The position numbers were made by a program, and so were the translations under genes. DNA of 64,000 bases from Margaritifera margaritifera (Eukaryota > Mollusca > Bivalvia > Unionida > Margaritiferidae), in NCBI GenBank assembly GCA_029931535.1, contig JAQPZY010001665.1, forward strand, positions 2,501,501 to 2,565,500, in the 5' to 3' direction. This document shows, piece by piece, positions 38,051 to 51,600 of this stretch. Below the pieces are notes generated by a model. It was not told where the DNA came from. It worked only from the letters and a program-made list of their open reading frames with translations, and did no database searches. Position 1 is the stretch's first letter. Each line of letters opens with the position of its first letter.

Positions 38051-38945
38051 ATGGCTTTGTTCCCCATCTGGCAACCTTGTGCTAGGCACATCAATCATTC
38101 TTGGTGAAAATAGCCCCTCTGTAGGTTTAAAACATCCTCGCAAGGGACGGGCTGATAATACTTCATTATATCAAATCACAATTGATTCCTCAGGCAATGC
38201 ACACAAACATATTACAATGTAGCAGCAAAAAAGTATGATTTTAATTTGTCTAAGTATCATTCCAAAAAGTTTCATTTGAATATAGCGATTAATGAAGTCA
38301 CATGACTTTCAACAAATTTTAATACTAAATCTGAACATCATTAACAATGACACCTTTGCCTGAGAAAAGTGATACCTATCACCATTTACAGGATCTGTAA
38401 AAAAAGGGGGATATTTTGTGCATCTTCCTGAGAACACAAAGTTGACAGATCCTAAACAAGCCTGCCATCCCTCTCCACACTCATTCTGTACACTATCAAA
38501 CATGTCATCCCTGCCTTGAATTTTGCTCACCTAGATTCTGATACTTGTTTCTCAACACTAGTGGACAATCATGATTCTTTTTTGATTTAACTATTGATAC
38601 ATAGTTTATCATTTTCAACATCTAAAATTATGCATATTTTTAAAAATATTTGTAGGGTACCAGCCCTTGGCACACATCTTGTTGCTCTTTTTTCTGATGC
38701 AGAATGCTGCTTGGAAACATTCTTGCTGGTTATGTATTTATGAAGATATCTGACAAAATATTTTATTACTCTTATACAAAATTGAGATGGATTTCCTAAA
38801 GAAAAAATAATTCAACAAGAATGTCAATGATTTAAATCCATCATTTTTAGAATTATTCAATCACCAGAATCCCAACCATTTTTTTAAAAATACTTTGTGT
38901 AAATACTTTATTATGAATTTGAGTTTACTGACAAGCTTTTTGACC

Positions 38946-39096
38946 GGGTAATTTACACATGTCCTGTAGTAAGGGTAATTTACACATGTGGTGTTTATAT
39001 AAGGGTAATTTACACATGTGGTGTTTATATAAGGGTAATTTACACATGTGGTGTTTATATAAGGGTAATTTACACATGTGGTGTTTATAAAAGGGC
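38946..39096. repeat. 30-bp tandem repeat, 5 copies
   Basis: The unit is GGGTAATTTACACATGTGGT followed by GTTTATATAA. It lies 0.4 kb past the E2F stop codon, so it may fall in the 3' UTR. Confidence 0.95.
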
Positions 39097-39471
39097 TCTT
39101 GGAAAAAGAAAAAAAATTCGGAATACTGAAACAAATGACCAGATGAATAAATTGGTACTTGCACTATTTTTGCATTTTTTTTATGCATTATTCAAGGCCT
39201 TTGATACATTTTAGAGTCAATTGCCTGAATAAAAGAATTAGTTTAAAATTTTCATTCAATTCTAAAAAGAAAAATCTAAGAAGAAAAAAAAACACATTAA
39301 GGCACATCTTTTCAATCAGCACATATTAGCAACTGCTGGTATAAAAATAAGAAAATACACTTTTTAACATTTCTATATAAATATTTCTCCAAATTATCGA
39401 GGATACATCTGACACATACATTTCACTTTGTGAATAACAGGAACAAAATGTTTTTTCATACTCTGAAAAAT

Positions 39472-39686
39472 TTAAATCTTGAGGTCGAAGGTGTAGTTAT
39501 CAAATAGATCAGAAATTCCCTCTCCCTCTTCAAGCCCAAACATAAAATCATCAAGGGAAAGTGGAGGTTCAATTGACACAAAGTTTTCATCAAGGTCCTG
39601 ATCTTCCGTTTGTTGAAGTAAGTTTGTATGTAAATCTGGAGAGATATCCTGGTCTTCTATCAAGGCATTCTTTAGGTTAGGACGAG
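39472..39686 (-). CDS. E2F3: E2F exon F: transactivation / pocket-binding C terminus
   Basis: This is a 215-nt terminal exon after acceptor CTTACAG, ending in TAA at 39472-39474. It encodes NLLQQTEDQ, then [12 protein letters not shown] and [12 protein letters not shown]. In activator E2Fs this is the acidic segment that binds the retinoblastoma pocket and recruits co-activators. The protein ends 12 residues after LFD, as expected for the family. The 3' UTR must extend to the left. A TTTATT (AATAAA on minus) is present near 38908 but the true cleavage site is not resolved. Confidence 0.95.
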
Positions 39687-42600
39687 CTGTAAGATAGAAA
39701 AAGAGATTTCTGAACACAAGAAGACCATGTGGTATTTTTTCAATCCTTGAACAATATATATACCCAGCGATTGGACATAACATGACATGGTCGAGACTTC
39801 TGTCTCTCATTTTATAATTGAAAAGATAAACTCTTTTATTCAATTTTAATAATAGCAATAACAGTCCTGTGCTGGAAAATCATAAAGTCAATATAAAGTA
39901 TACAAAAACCTTTGGAAATCTGATTTATGACCAACCATGCATTGGCCACACAAGCTTTCTGTTGCTGAAATCTGATTCATGACCAACCATGCATTGGCCA
40001 CACGGGCTTTCTGTTGCTGAAATCTGATTTATGACCAACCATGCATTGGCCACACGGGCTTTCTGTTGCTGAAATCTGATTTATGACCAACCATGCATTG
40101 GCCACACAGGCTTTCTGTTGCTGAAATCTGATTTATGACCAACCATGCATTGGCCACACGGGCTTTCTGTTGCTGAAATCTGATTTATGACCAACCATGC
40201 AGTGGCCACACTGGCTTTCTGTTGCTAAAAACTGATTTATGACCAAGCATTGGCCACACTGGCTTTCTGTTGCTGAAAACTGATTTTATCTCCAAATTGT
40301 GTCATACTGAAACAAGGGGCTCAAGTTGGATAGAGATCACTAACCTGACTGACATCTGCCTAACAGCCAAATGCAAGAGCAGTTGGCTAAGAAATCTGGG
40401 TCTGTAGAAAGCTTTTTGTTGAAAATTCTTCTAATACTGTTGATTGCATATGCTATGAAAACACTAGTTTCAAGGTTCTCAATTTTTTTTATCTTCATCC
40501 ATATTTTGCTGGCACATCAGCATCATTTGTCCAATGCTAAAAGACCCCAATAGCATGACACTTTGTGTCAAACTTAGTCAAATTCTGTTCAGTAATTTTT
40601 GTTTCTTTTAAAAAATTAAGTGGTATAAATATTTTTCTATTTTTATTATCAGCAATCAGATTTGTTTGCAGAACAGCATCATTTGCATAAATCTGAAAAG
40701 CTTTTAAGTTGGGACACTTTCTTGCAATCCCTTTATGTCAGAATGCCTTCTATAAAATTGGGTCAAATTCTGTTGAATGGTTTTGAATAGATATTAAATG
40801 GATTTTCTATTTTTGTAACAGAGCTATATTTGATAGATCAACATCAGTTGTATAAATTTGAAAACCCTCCATGCCAGGATGCTGTCAAATTTGGTACAAT
40901 TCAGTTGAACAGTTTTTTGAGAACAACTTCTCCAAAGAATTTTCATTTTTTCGTAACAGCAGCCATATATGGGATGGCAGATTGGCATCATCTGTAAATA
41001 TTGGAAAGGTCTTCATGCCAGGATGCTTGTTATCAAGTTCGGTCAAATTCTATTCCACAGATTTGGAGAATAAGTCATTAAAGGTTTTATATATTTAGTA
41101 ACAGTGGATCAGCATCATTTATACAAATTTAAAAGGTCTTATTGCCAGGATGATTTGCATTAAATATGATCATATTCTGTTCTGTAGTTCTGAAAAATAA
41201 ATAATTTAAAGGATTTTCTTTTTTAGTAACAGCAGCCATATTGGATGGTAGATCAATGTCATTTGCAAAAATCTGCAAGGTCTTCATGCCAATGTCTTTT
41301 CTGTTAAATATGGTCAAATTTTGTTCAGTTGTTATGGAGAAGAAGCTTAAAGTTTCTTTATATTTTTAGTAATGGTGGCCATATTTAAAGGTGGACTGGC
41401 ATTATTTGTACGCATTTAGAAGCATATCATATCAGGGTGCTCTCTTTCTTGGGGCAAAGATGGTTCTGGTGGGTTTTCAATGGAAGTTTAAAATGGCAAT
41501 TGTTGATGGATGCACATTGTACAAAGGACCACCCCATAAGCTCACTTGGTTTATGTCCTGGTAAGCTCAAACTTCACTCACCTGCATACAAAATTCCATA
41601 TGCATATGATTAGTGGAATATATGATCTTCAACATGTGCAAATTTGATTAATTTTGAAATACTCAATCAGATATTATTTTATGGACAATTTGTGAGAGCA
41701 TACTTTTTCCCCATATTTGCCTATGTAAACTGTCCATGTAAAATGACTCTTACTTGTCTATGTAAACTGTCCATGTAAAATGACTCTTACTTGTCTATGT
41801 AAACTGTCCATGTAAAATGACTCTTACTTGGAAAAAGACATTTAACCAAGAGTACTGCAACAACCAATATATATTTTAGTGACTTTGGATTGCTTGGACC
41901 CCTATGTAAAAATATAAATTTGTCAATAAATGAAATAGTCCAATATTTCATAAGCAACCATCCTTAATTATTCACAACTTGTCCAATATTTCACAAGCAG
42001 GGTTGCATCAAAGATTTGGTAAATGTGGGCACTTGCCCCCAATGAATGGGGGGGGGGGGGGTTTAACAGATTCAAACAGTGCAATAGCAGGTATAATAAG
42101 CATATTCAATTCATATCATGTGTTCTGTATATTACAGTGTAACACTTAAAACTGAAATCAGTCTTGTGTTTTGTAATAACAGTATTTTCTCCACACACTT
42201 ACCATCAAACCATGTAGGGATGCTACCTGAATTTTTGAAAATAAACTACATACATAAACTATATCTTATGTTAAATGTATCGACGAGTCATTTTCAAAAA
42301 TGCTTTCCTTTTCAATCTATTTTTATTTTTAAGGTGGAAAAGGTAATTTGAAGTCTCAGGTCTTTTTAAAATGTTAATGATTTGTTTCCCCCTAGTTTTA
42401 ATGTGATTATTGTGTTAAAAGACTAAAAAGCTATACTGAGTAACAATATGCATTGTATTTAGTATTTACATAAGTAAAAATGGTCACAACAGTCTCCTAA
42501 TTACAAAAACTGTTATGGAATAAAACATTTTAACTGATCTGTTTACAGGGCTGCCATTTTCGGTCATTGCACTACTAGTAAGGGGAACCTACTCTTTATG

Positions 42601-45600
42601 TATTATAACCTGGATTATTACAAGCCACATTTTCTCATGAATATATTTAATTTTTAAACTAATAATGTGATAACAATTCCTGTATTGTTATGCAATAAAT
42701 AACTTGGAGTAGTTCTTGAACTCACTTTGCTATTTCTGTAATTGCATTAAAAGTTCTGATAACTTCCAGGGAAAAACATTCTAGTAAAAGTTGGAGTTAC
42801 ATCCCTTTCCTATAGCATCGCTAAACCAAGGGCTGCAAATCGTTTCACTCCTCTGCCCAATCTTATATCTTAAAAAAAACAGTGTTAGGTATTTCTTGCG
42901 TGTCACATGATAACTGTCATGCATGAAGTTTCAATATTTTCACTAAGTTTCAAATCTGTAAACGCCTGTTTGTTAGCTGGTAATTCAACGTGTCTGTCAA
43001 GGGCTGATGTCCTGAAATTCATATTTCCTAGTTAGAAGGAATTTTCTTTGAGAGTCTTTATGCACCAACTGCAAAGCATCTCATTTTTTCACTCATTTCC
43101 AGCCATGTTCGATTTTTTTTCCAGTCTGAACTGAAAGAGTATTTTTTTTCTTGATGTTGGATGGAACTTCAGTTTCAGCGCAGTCATCTTTAGGCACATC
43201 ATCACTTGCATCATCTGATGTGATTAGTCTGGGGATTTGTTTGTTCACTGTCACTGTGCCTATTGACAGAAACATCTGCACTCCGACTGTTATCAGAGCT
43301 ATTACTCCTAAATTATGAAAAAATGTCAGTTTTAACTGGTTTTGTAGTTTAACTCAATGTCCCGCCAAGCTAGCTCCAGCATCAACCATGTACTCTTCTG
43401 GCCTTTCTTAGCAACCAATCAGAACTGAGCACGTGACACACAGGAAATACATGACGTGATTCACAAGTACACAAGGAGAACATATCCGCTGAGAGTGACA
43501 ACCGGGAATTTCACATTTAAAAAAAAAATGAAAAATAGCGCCTTCACAAAAAATGCCCACAATTCTTATTTTGAAACTGTTGCGGAAAATCTTACATGGG
43601 GGGGGGGGGGGGATTTTCACAATCGCATGTCCTAGATGCAACCCTGTACAAGCAACCATCCCTAATTATTCACAATTTGTCCAGATGATCTATCCTATCC
43701 CTGCCAAGTGATGCTGGAATTAATAAGGTTGAAATAAGTCAGACAATTCAGATGAAAATTGTACGATAGAAAGCATTTTTTTAACAACAAATTTTTAAAC
43801 TGCATTAGTCTGAAACACTATCCAAACTCGTCTTTTTTCAGTAATGATGACAACATGGGCTGCATTATGTACAGGCGGTTTTCTAGCCCGTTATCAAGAG
43901 GACAATTAAGAAAATATCCCCAAAAATGTTTGAACAATTTCTGAAAACTGGTTTATCTATAGCTGTCCAACTACCATAAACAGGTTTCTATGGCCTTGAC
44001 AAACTGTACCACTTACAGGGTTCACAGCCTTCCCATTATCAACCAGCAACAAGCTCAATTACAATCTACTTTTCCAGCAAAGCCATCTACTTTTTACCAT
44101 ACTGTAACATTTTTTCATTCTATTGTTGCATTGACTTTGCTTTGTACTTTTACTTTTCAGCTGGCTATTTCAAAAGATAACGAGAAGGCTGGGTTTTATG
44201 TAAAGCAGGTATAAGCAGAGAATTCCAAGGGCTCGAAATTAGCATTAGTCCACAAGCCCGAGGCTAGTAAATTTCCTGTTAGACTAGTGTTTTTCATAAT
44301 TTTAATGGATGGCTAGTAAAGTTTCAGTTCTCACCAGTGTTTAGTTACGCTATCACAGGTAATTTTTGAAAATCTAAACGATTGGACGATGTCAAAGTTC
44401 TCTTGGAGCTAATCGCATAAATCCTAGAGATTCAATTGTTCCCCCTAGAGGGTTAGAATAAATGGGAATTTTACAAATCATATTTTAAATATAATGTTAG
44501 CGGTTTTGTTCGATTTATAAAGTAGTGTCAAAGACTGTTAATCCAAGTTTCCTCTGACCTTTCCTATCCCATTTTAGATATTTTTATATTTATGTTGGGG
44601 TCTGGGGTCAGAGCACATTGCCTATTGAAAAAACTGAATTCGCCGAAACCATGTGGTCTCAGCATAGCATAGCCGCTTACAAAAGGGCCTAGCAAACTTG
44701 AACTACCTTAAATTGAGCCCTACCTGCATGAAAGTGATAGGAAGATGAATTCCAAGTATAACGTTTGTTATGTCTTTGTTATTGCTACCCTATACCAACA
44801 CCGCACAATTTCGGTAAATATCAACTTTTTGATAGACAAGTATAATTTTTTATCGATTCTTCACCTCTTGTGTCAATATGTGTATCAATATGGCAAAATT
44901 ATCGATACATCAATATATCAATGAATCGTTTCACCCCTACAGATGGACAACAGATGGATAAAGGTAATGCTATATGCCTCCTACAACCACCATATTTGTT
45001 GTGGGGCATAATAAAAATGAGAATATTACATTCACAACGGCTTACATTTAAAACTGTCACATGATGTAGAATCCTCTGATGAGCAAAAACTCTCCTCTCC
45101 ACTGGAGGAACTGAATGTATTTTCCTGCACGCTTGACACTGATGGTTGTTCCGGCGTGTCTTCTGGACAAAGGTACACCTCAATGGGCCCCCTTGCACTT
45201 TTCAACCATATCTGAATATCTTTGTCTGGATCAGGCACTTCAAGCCGTGTTTCTGGTGGGGCCTTAATGGCAATTACAGTCTGTTCATCAAGAGATTTAA
45301 TACTCCGAATGTCCTGATACGTCACATATGCATATGTTTCCATGTTAAGGAAAAACAACATGCAAATTTCTTACAAACATATTCACACATTTTTAATAAT
45401 AATGAAAATTTCAGTTTTGTTAAATTCTACAGACTTATGTGAGCATGCCAATTTTTGAGGATTTATTCATAATAATTATAGAAAATATTACAATAATAAT
45501 TACATAATAATTATAGAAAATATTACACAAGCTTGCTTTTAATAGCAGTATCACTAAGCACAAATTTTTTTCTTCCTTTCTGCAACTGAACTTGAACAGT

Positions 45601-48600
45601 TGCACATCTAACACTTGGAACTATTTTGGGTTTGAATTGCGAAGTGGATGTAATTGAAAAGGAAAGATTACTCTAACACTCTAATATCCAGCTAATCAAA
45701 TCTACATATAAAAAAAGTGAAGCCAAATTTAAGTAAAGTTAATTACAACCTTAAAAACAAGAGTACCATAAATGGTACATTATATGCCTGCCCTGTGTTT
45801 AATAGTCCTTTATGAAAGGCATGATATGTGGGGAAAAAATGCCTTTCTTTTAGAGTCTGATAAAACCGCAAGACCCTACATACATAGGTGTCTTCCTTAC
45901 CACAACTGCAAGCCTTGCCCTTAATTTGATGGACATGTGTGGTCTAGAACTAAAGTTATTATGTAACAAGAGTACCTCAAAGGAACCAACGTTTTAGTGG
46001 CCAAAAAGAATGTCCAGGAAGATAGGACCATTTTTTCCTTTTGACTGTTGAAACCATCTACTATATTCTTCAGCAATAACAAGATTTTCAAATTAGCTGC
46101 TGTGGTGGTCATACTGGATGTAAGATTGGCACCATTTTCATTTAGGACCATGACATCACAAGAAGTTTTCTCGTGGAAAGCACAATGTTGATATGACTTT
46201 CTGTTTCGGAAGAGTACTGATAACAAGATTTTCCAGATGGCTACCATGATGGCCATACTGGGTATCAGATTGGCACCATTTCCATTTAGGACCAACTAGA
46301 TATGTTAACAAGTCTTTTGCTGAAAGCACAATGGCAATATGACCAGCCATCTAAGTGAAGTAGCAATAACAAGATTTTTAAGATAGCCATTGTAGTGGCC
46401 ATTTTGGAAGTCTGCACCATTTCATTTAGAACCAACTACTGATCATAATAAGTCATTTAGTGAAATTCTCATGTTGATATGACCATCCATTCAGAAGGAG
46501 TAGTGATAACATGCTTTTCAAGATGGCTGCTGTGGCAGCCATAATGGATGTGCAAGCAGCACCATTTTCATTCAGGAGCAACTAGACATCATAAGAAATC
46601 TTCTGCTGAAAACCCCAGTCAATACAGCTTTTCGTCCACGAGAAGTGATAACAAGATTTTCAGACCTTTTTAGACCTCAGATTGGTACCATTTTCATTTA
46701 GGACCAACCAAGCATCATATGAAATTTTGCGATGAAAATACCATGTCAAATGACTTTCAGTTCAGAAGGAGTAGCAATAACAAGACTTTCAAGATGGCTG
46801 CTGTGGCAGCCATAATGGACATCTGAGAGGTACCATTTTCAGTTAGGACCAACTAGACTTCATAAGAAATGTTTCTGGTGAAAGCCCCATGTTGATATGA
46901 CCATCCATTCAAGAATAGCGATAACATGATTTTCAAGATGGCCAATGTGGTGGCCATACTCCATGTCCAAGCGGCACCGTTTATATTTAGGACCAACTAG
47001 ACCATGGGTTGAATTTGTGTGTAAAGTTTCACAGCAATCCTCCAAGTAGTTTAGGAGTAGCAATAGCAAACTTGTGCTAATAGACAGATGATGGACAACA
47101 CACCATCATATAAGATCTCCTGGTCTACGACCAGTAAAGCTAAAAATCATTGTTCTATTTTCAACCTTTACCTCTGATCCCTCTTACCCCTTAGTATAAC
47201 CCATGCACAAATTTTGGTATGTTGCCTAAAACCAAATTTACTGTGCAGAAACCATTTCTCTCCTTTTGGTCACAGTGACCTTGACCTTTGGACCCCACAA
47301 TTGATAGGCTTCTTCTTCATCCGATGTGTACCCTACATACAACCATCATCAATGTTTGTTAAGTATCTGTTATCTTGAACTAAAGTTACTGTGTGAAAAC
47401 TAAAATGGACATACAGAAGTGTGAACTAGAAGAATGGTGAGCAATTTGCTAAAGTAAATATACACCAGCCTCTCCCACATCCCATCCCAACCCCATGATG
47501 GAGATGAATCTATAGTTAATAAAAAGCACACAACTCTTCTGAAAATAGTGCAAGTACAATTAATAGTCAACACGCATGAGGACCATCAAATGTAGTTTCA
47601 ATGCAATCCACTGAAATCTGCAAGAGTAGTTGCATTCACAAAATTCTGTCATATACTGCAAGTCAGAAAGGGCAATAACTCTATCAAAAATCACAGAAGC
47701 ATATATTTTTGTTAATATGTGCATCTTTACATTATGACCATAATATGTACCAAGTTTCACAACGATCCAAAACAACTTGCCGAATGGCGGGACTAGCTGC
47801 ACTAACAAGACTGTATCATATACACGGCATTAAGCTGCAAGACAAAAAGAGAAATAACTTTTAAAAAACTGTGGGATCAAAGTGATTTGTCGATATGCAC
47901 ATCTTTAGGTGATGACCATAATATTTCAGCAGTTTTATAGCAATCAATCAAAAACTGCTGTAATGAGTGCCAAATGATGGACTGAAGGATGGACAGAAAG
48001 AGAAGGATTTCTAAGGGGTATAAAAGATAGAACATATCTCCAACAGATGCAGGAGCTGTGGTGGCTCAGTGGTTAGCGTGCCGAACTCACGACCAAAAGG
48101 GTGCTGGTTAGAATCCTACTATCGGACCAGCCTGGGTCACCTACCATAGGTGTGTCCTTGGGCAAGGCACTTTACTCCAATTGCCTCGGCACTAAATAAC
48201 TTACTTGTGTTGCTGTGCCGTAAAGCACCATACCATACCAACAGATGCAAATCATTGTTTGATCATCAATCTTCAAACTTCAACTGATTTTCCAACAGTA
48301 GTCAACATGGATGGGCTAAGAATAAAAACTAAGGGAAAAGATATTTGGAGTTTTCAGGGTTTTCAGTCATCTGTTTGAGTCCTTCTGTACATAAGAATAA
48401 AAACTAAGGGAAAGGATATTTGGAGTTTTCAGGGTTTTCAGTCATCTGTTTGAGTCCTTCTGTACATAAGAATAAAAACTAAGGGAAAGGATATTTGGAG
48501 TTTTCAGGGTTTTCAGTCATCTGTTTGAGTCCTTTTGTACATAAGAATAAAAACTAAAGGAAAGGATATTTGGAGTTTTCAGGGTTTTCAGTCATCTGTT

Positions 48601-51600
48601 TGAGTCCTTTTGTACATTTTGAAATTAGATCATCAAGAAGGTTTTCTTTTGCTTCTAGATCTGCCACATCGGAGTGAAGATCCACAACTTCAGAACTCAG
48701 ATTTGTACTGCTGGAATTTGCAGCTATGGAATTGGTGCAGCCCCTGAAATACACAAACAAAGCATACTCCATAAGAAATGTCTGCGATGTTTTATTTTTA
48801 GCAGGGTCGTTTTCAAATTTTGAATATATATGGTCAACTGTTCAGATTTTACAGCATTAAATGGAGACATTTTAAATACTTCTTACATCTAACTCCATGG
48901 AGTCACTTGATTATTATGCAAGGATCTCTCATTATTGAACTCATCTGAGATCTTGATGCTATGAGCCTATATTCCAAGTCTAATTAAAATTGGATCAAAA
49001 AGACGTCCTCCTGAGTGCTGAGTAGTAACAAGCAATTGTTGACAGACGGATGACACTCGGCATATGCATGACCATACCATAAGCTCATTTCATCATCTTA
49101 TGGGCAGGTCGGCTAAAAATGGATTAATTTTATATTGAACAGAGTGATCTGTTACCATGTATTGATTTATTGATTACTGTATTAATCTGTTACTATGCTT
49201 TAGTTCAAGGCTACAACATTTACCAAAATTTCAAAACGTTTACACGGTTTACAATAACCAAAACGATTAGGAACTCAACCTTCCCCCTATCTACCAGTCA
49301 GACTTATTGAACAGCTGACAGCTGTTATAATGTGCAACGCTGCACCGTGCTCAACTTGTGGTTGTTTCATTTGATGTCTTTTACCTCTTATTATGACAAG
49401 ATTCAGTATGTAAAATATATCTTTGTTGAATATATGACAATTTAGGTAAAACATCACAAAGATCATTATGATATTGTTTCCTACTGCTACATACATGTAC
49501 ATAATGAAACAAATACACAATGCAACCAGATTACTATGTGGACATGTGCATGGGATGCTTTTGTAGGATCCACAATGACTTAGAATGACTTAGAATGTTT
49601 AGTGGCTTGCAAACCTGAAATGATGTTTCTTTAAAATAAAATGTTACTAATCAAAGGTTATGTTAACAAACATGTATTTCAAAGGTAAATAATGTAGTTG
49701 AAATAAAATGTTATCAGCATTATTAGTAAATCAACGTGATGTGCAATATTGTGTAATGTGCAGTACAACCGATTCTCTTCATTTTTGGCTTTTTCCTTTA
49801 CATGCTACATTTTATGTGAAAAACATACAATCTTGAAGAAAAGAATTAACAGAAAAATTCTACTAAACAGTCGTCTGAAGCAGAGATGTGGAAATATTTA
49901 TTTTACATCAAATGGGTAGTTTCTGCATCACTGACAGCCATGTGTAAGTTTGTTACATTTTTACCAACTCTGTAAATGTTTAAAGGCAGTAAACTACACC
50001 AAGTCATTTACACTTGTAAACATTACAGCCTTACCGTAGTGTATTCAACCTTTAGTAAGAACTAAAGGACTTGTATTACCCTTACTACATGTAGATTGAA
50101 CTTTTTGGACAGTCATTTTATTAATTCACTTACAGCAAAGTTTAATAACACAGATGAAAATGAGATATAAAAAACTCCAATCAGTAGAAATAAACACACC
50201 AATCAAAATGAATGTGTAGTCCAACCCATTTTCATCAATGTCATTCGATGGTGCAAGTTTAAATGTTTTGTAGAAAAGTCATAAAATTTAGTTAAATGGC
50301 ATATAATTGGAGAAATAAACATCCAATTTAATAAGTCCGGACCACAGTGACAATTTTCAGTCTTTTAAATCCCAATTCCATCTCATTTTTAAACAGGGTT
50401 TATTCTTCTATAATGATGTTAATTATAACCAAACTAATCCACTTGGTAGACTTCTTGTGAGTGACTAGTCAACTAGTTTAAATAAACAGTTGTCACAGTT
50501 CTAGTAAACTTGTATGGTAAGTTAATGTAATGCATTTAGTTAGCATTACTGATTGTGAACTCTACAGAGGTTATGGAGAAAGCACTGCAAGGTTATAGTC
50601 TAGTGTCATTCATTGAACCTCCATTTATCTGGCATTTCCTTCTATATGACCTCATGTATGGATATTCCAAATGATGCTCTGCTAAATCATCATGTCCATT
50701 CCTTTAAAACCAATACTTTTCTTTTTGAAAACATTCCATGTGAGTGCCACAGAACTTGGAAGTTTGTTGTGCTAATTTCATGAAAATTGGATAACTAGAA
50801 ATGTGTTTGTGTAACATAAATTGACCCTTGATAGTGACCATTCCAAAGCTTAAACTGATGGATGGATCATACAGTCAGACAGGTATGCACAACACAGTAT
50901 GAAGATTATAATATTGTTTATGTTAGGTTATAAAGTTTATCTAGTACATGTCTGGCAGGTGACCTAAAAGCTTTTGAAAGCACTTGTATGGCAGGTGACC
51001 AACTAGCTTAGAGGAACACTTTTTAGGCAGCTGACCAACTGGCTTAAGGAAGCACTTTTCTGGCAGATGACCTACTAGCTTGGGAAAGCATTTGTCTGAC
51101 AGGTGACCTATTAGCTTGGGGAAGTACTTGTCTGGCAGGTGACCTAACAGCTTTTGAAAGTACTTGTCTGGTAGATGAACAACTAGCTTGGAGAAGAACT
51201 TTTCTGGCAGATGACCTACTAGCTTGGAGTAGCACATGTCTGGCAGTAGGGGTGAAACGATTCATCGATACTTTTGCCATATCGATACATGTATCAATAC
51301 AAGAGGTGAAGAATCGATACAAAACAATACTTACCCAATGTAAGTTATTTTAATCTTCAGCAGTCATGAATAATTATTAGTCGTTTGCCTTTTTGTTCGT
51401 TAAAATGAGAATCGACAATGTATCATATCGTTGGCTGTGTATTGTGAATCGTATTGATACGCAGCACAGGTGTATCGTTTCACCTCTATCTGGCAGGTGA
51501 CCAACTAGATTGGGGCAGTACTTGCCTGGCAACCAAAACACTTCCAGCCCAAATGCAATTATGTGGAATCAGTTATGTGACTGCTAAGTGATAGATACAC

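Larger units (their letters stand above)
45336..48569 (-). other. U12-type AT-AC intron of E2F
   Basis: The intron is 3234 nt. Its 5' end is ATATCCTTTCC (48569 downward), an exact match to the minor-spliceosome donor. Its 3' end has the branch-point match TTTTCCTTAAC at 45354-45344, followed 9-10 nt later by a terminal AC at 45337-45336. These sites restore the reading frame between dimerisation and marked-box exons exactly, while no GT-AG pair does. Minor introns are established in E2F family genes. The intron holds three extra copies of the 75-bp splice-site repeat, a SINE at 48050-48241 and a repeat array at about 45950-47110. Confidence 0.93.

Noticed and set aside
43093..43281. Possible extra E2F exon
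   Set aside because: It lies inside an element with terminal inverted repeats and is followed by a TTF-like transposase remnant; exons E and F already join in phase without it.
45046..45361. Start codon at 45361 for a short E2F-like protein
   Set aside because: The ATG lies in the polypyrimidine/branch region of the U12 intron; homology begins only at 45335.
45146..45442. Plus-strand 98-codon frame
   Set aside because: It is antisense to the E2F marked-box exon.
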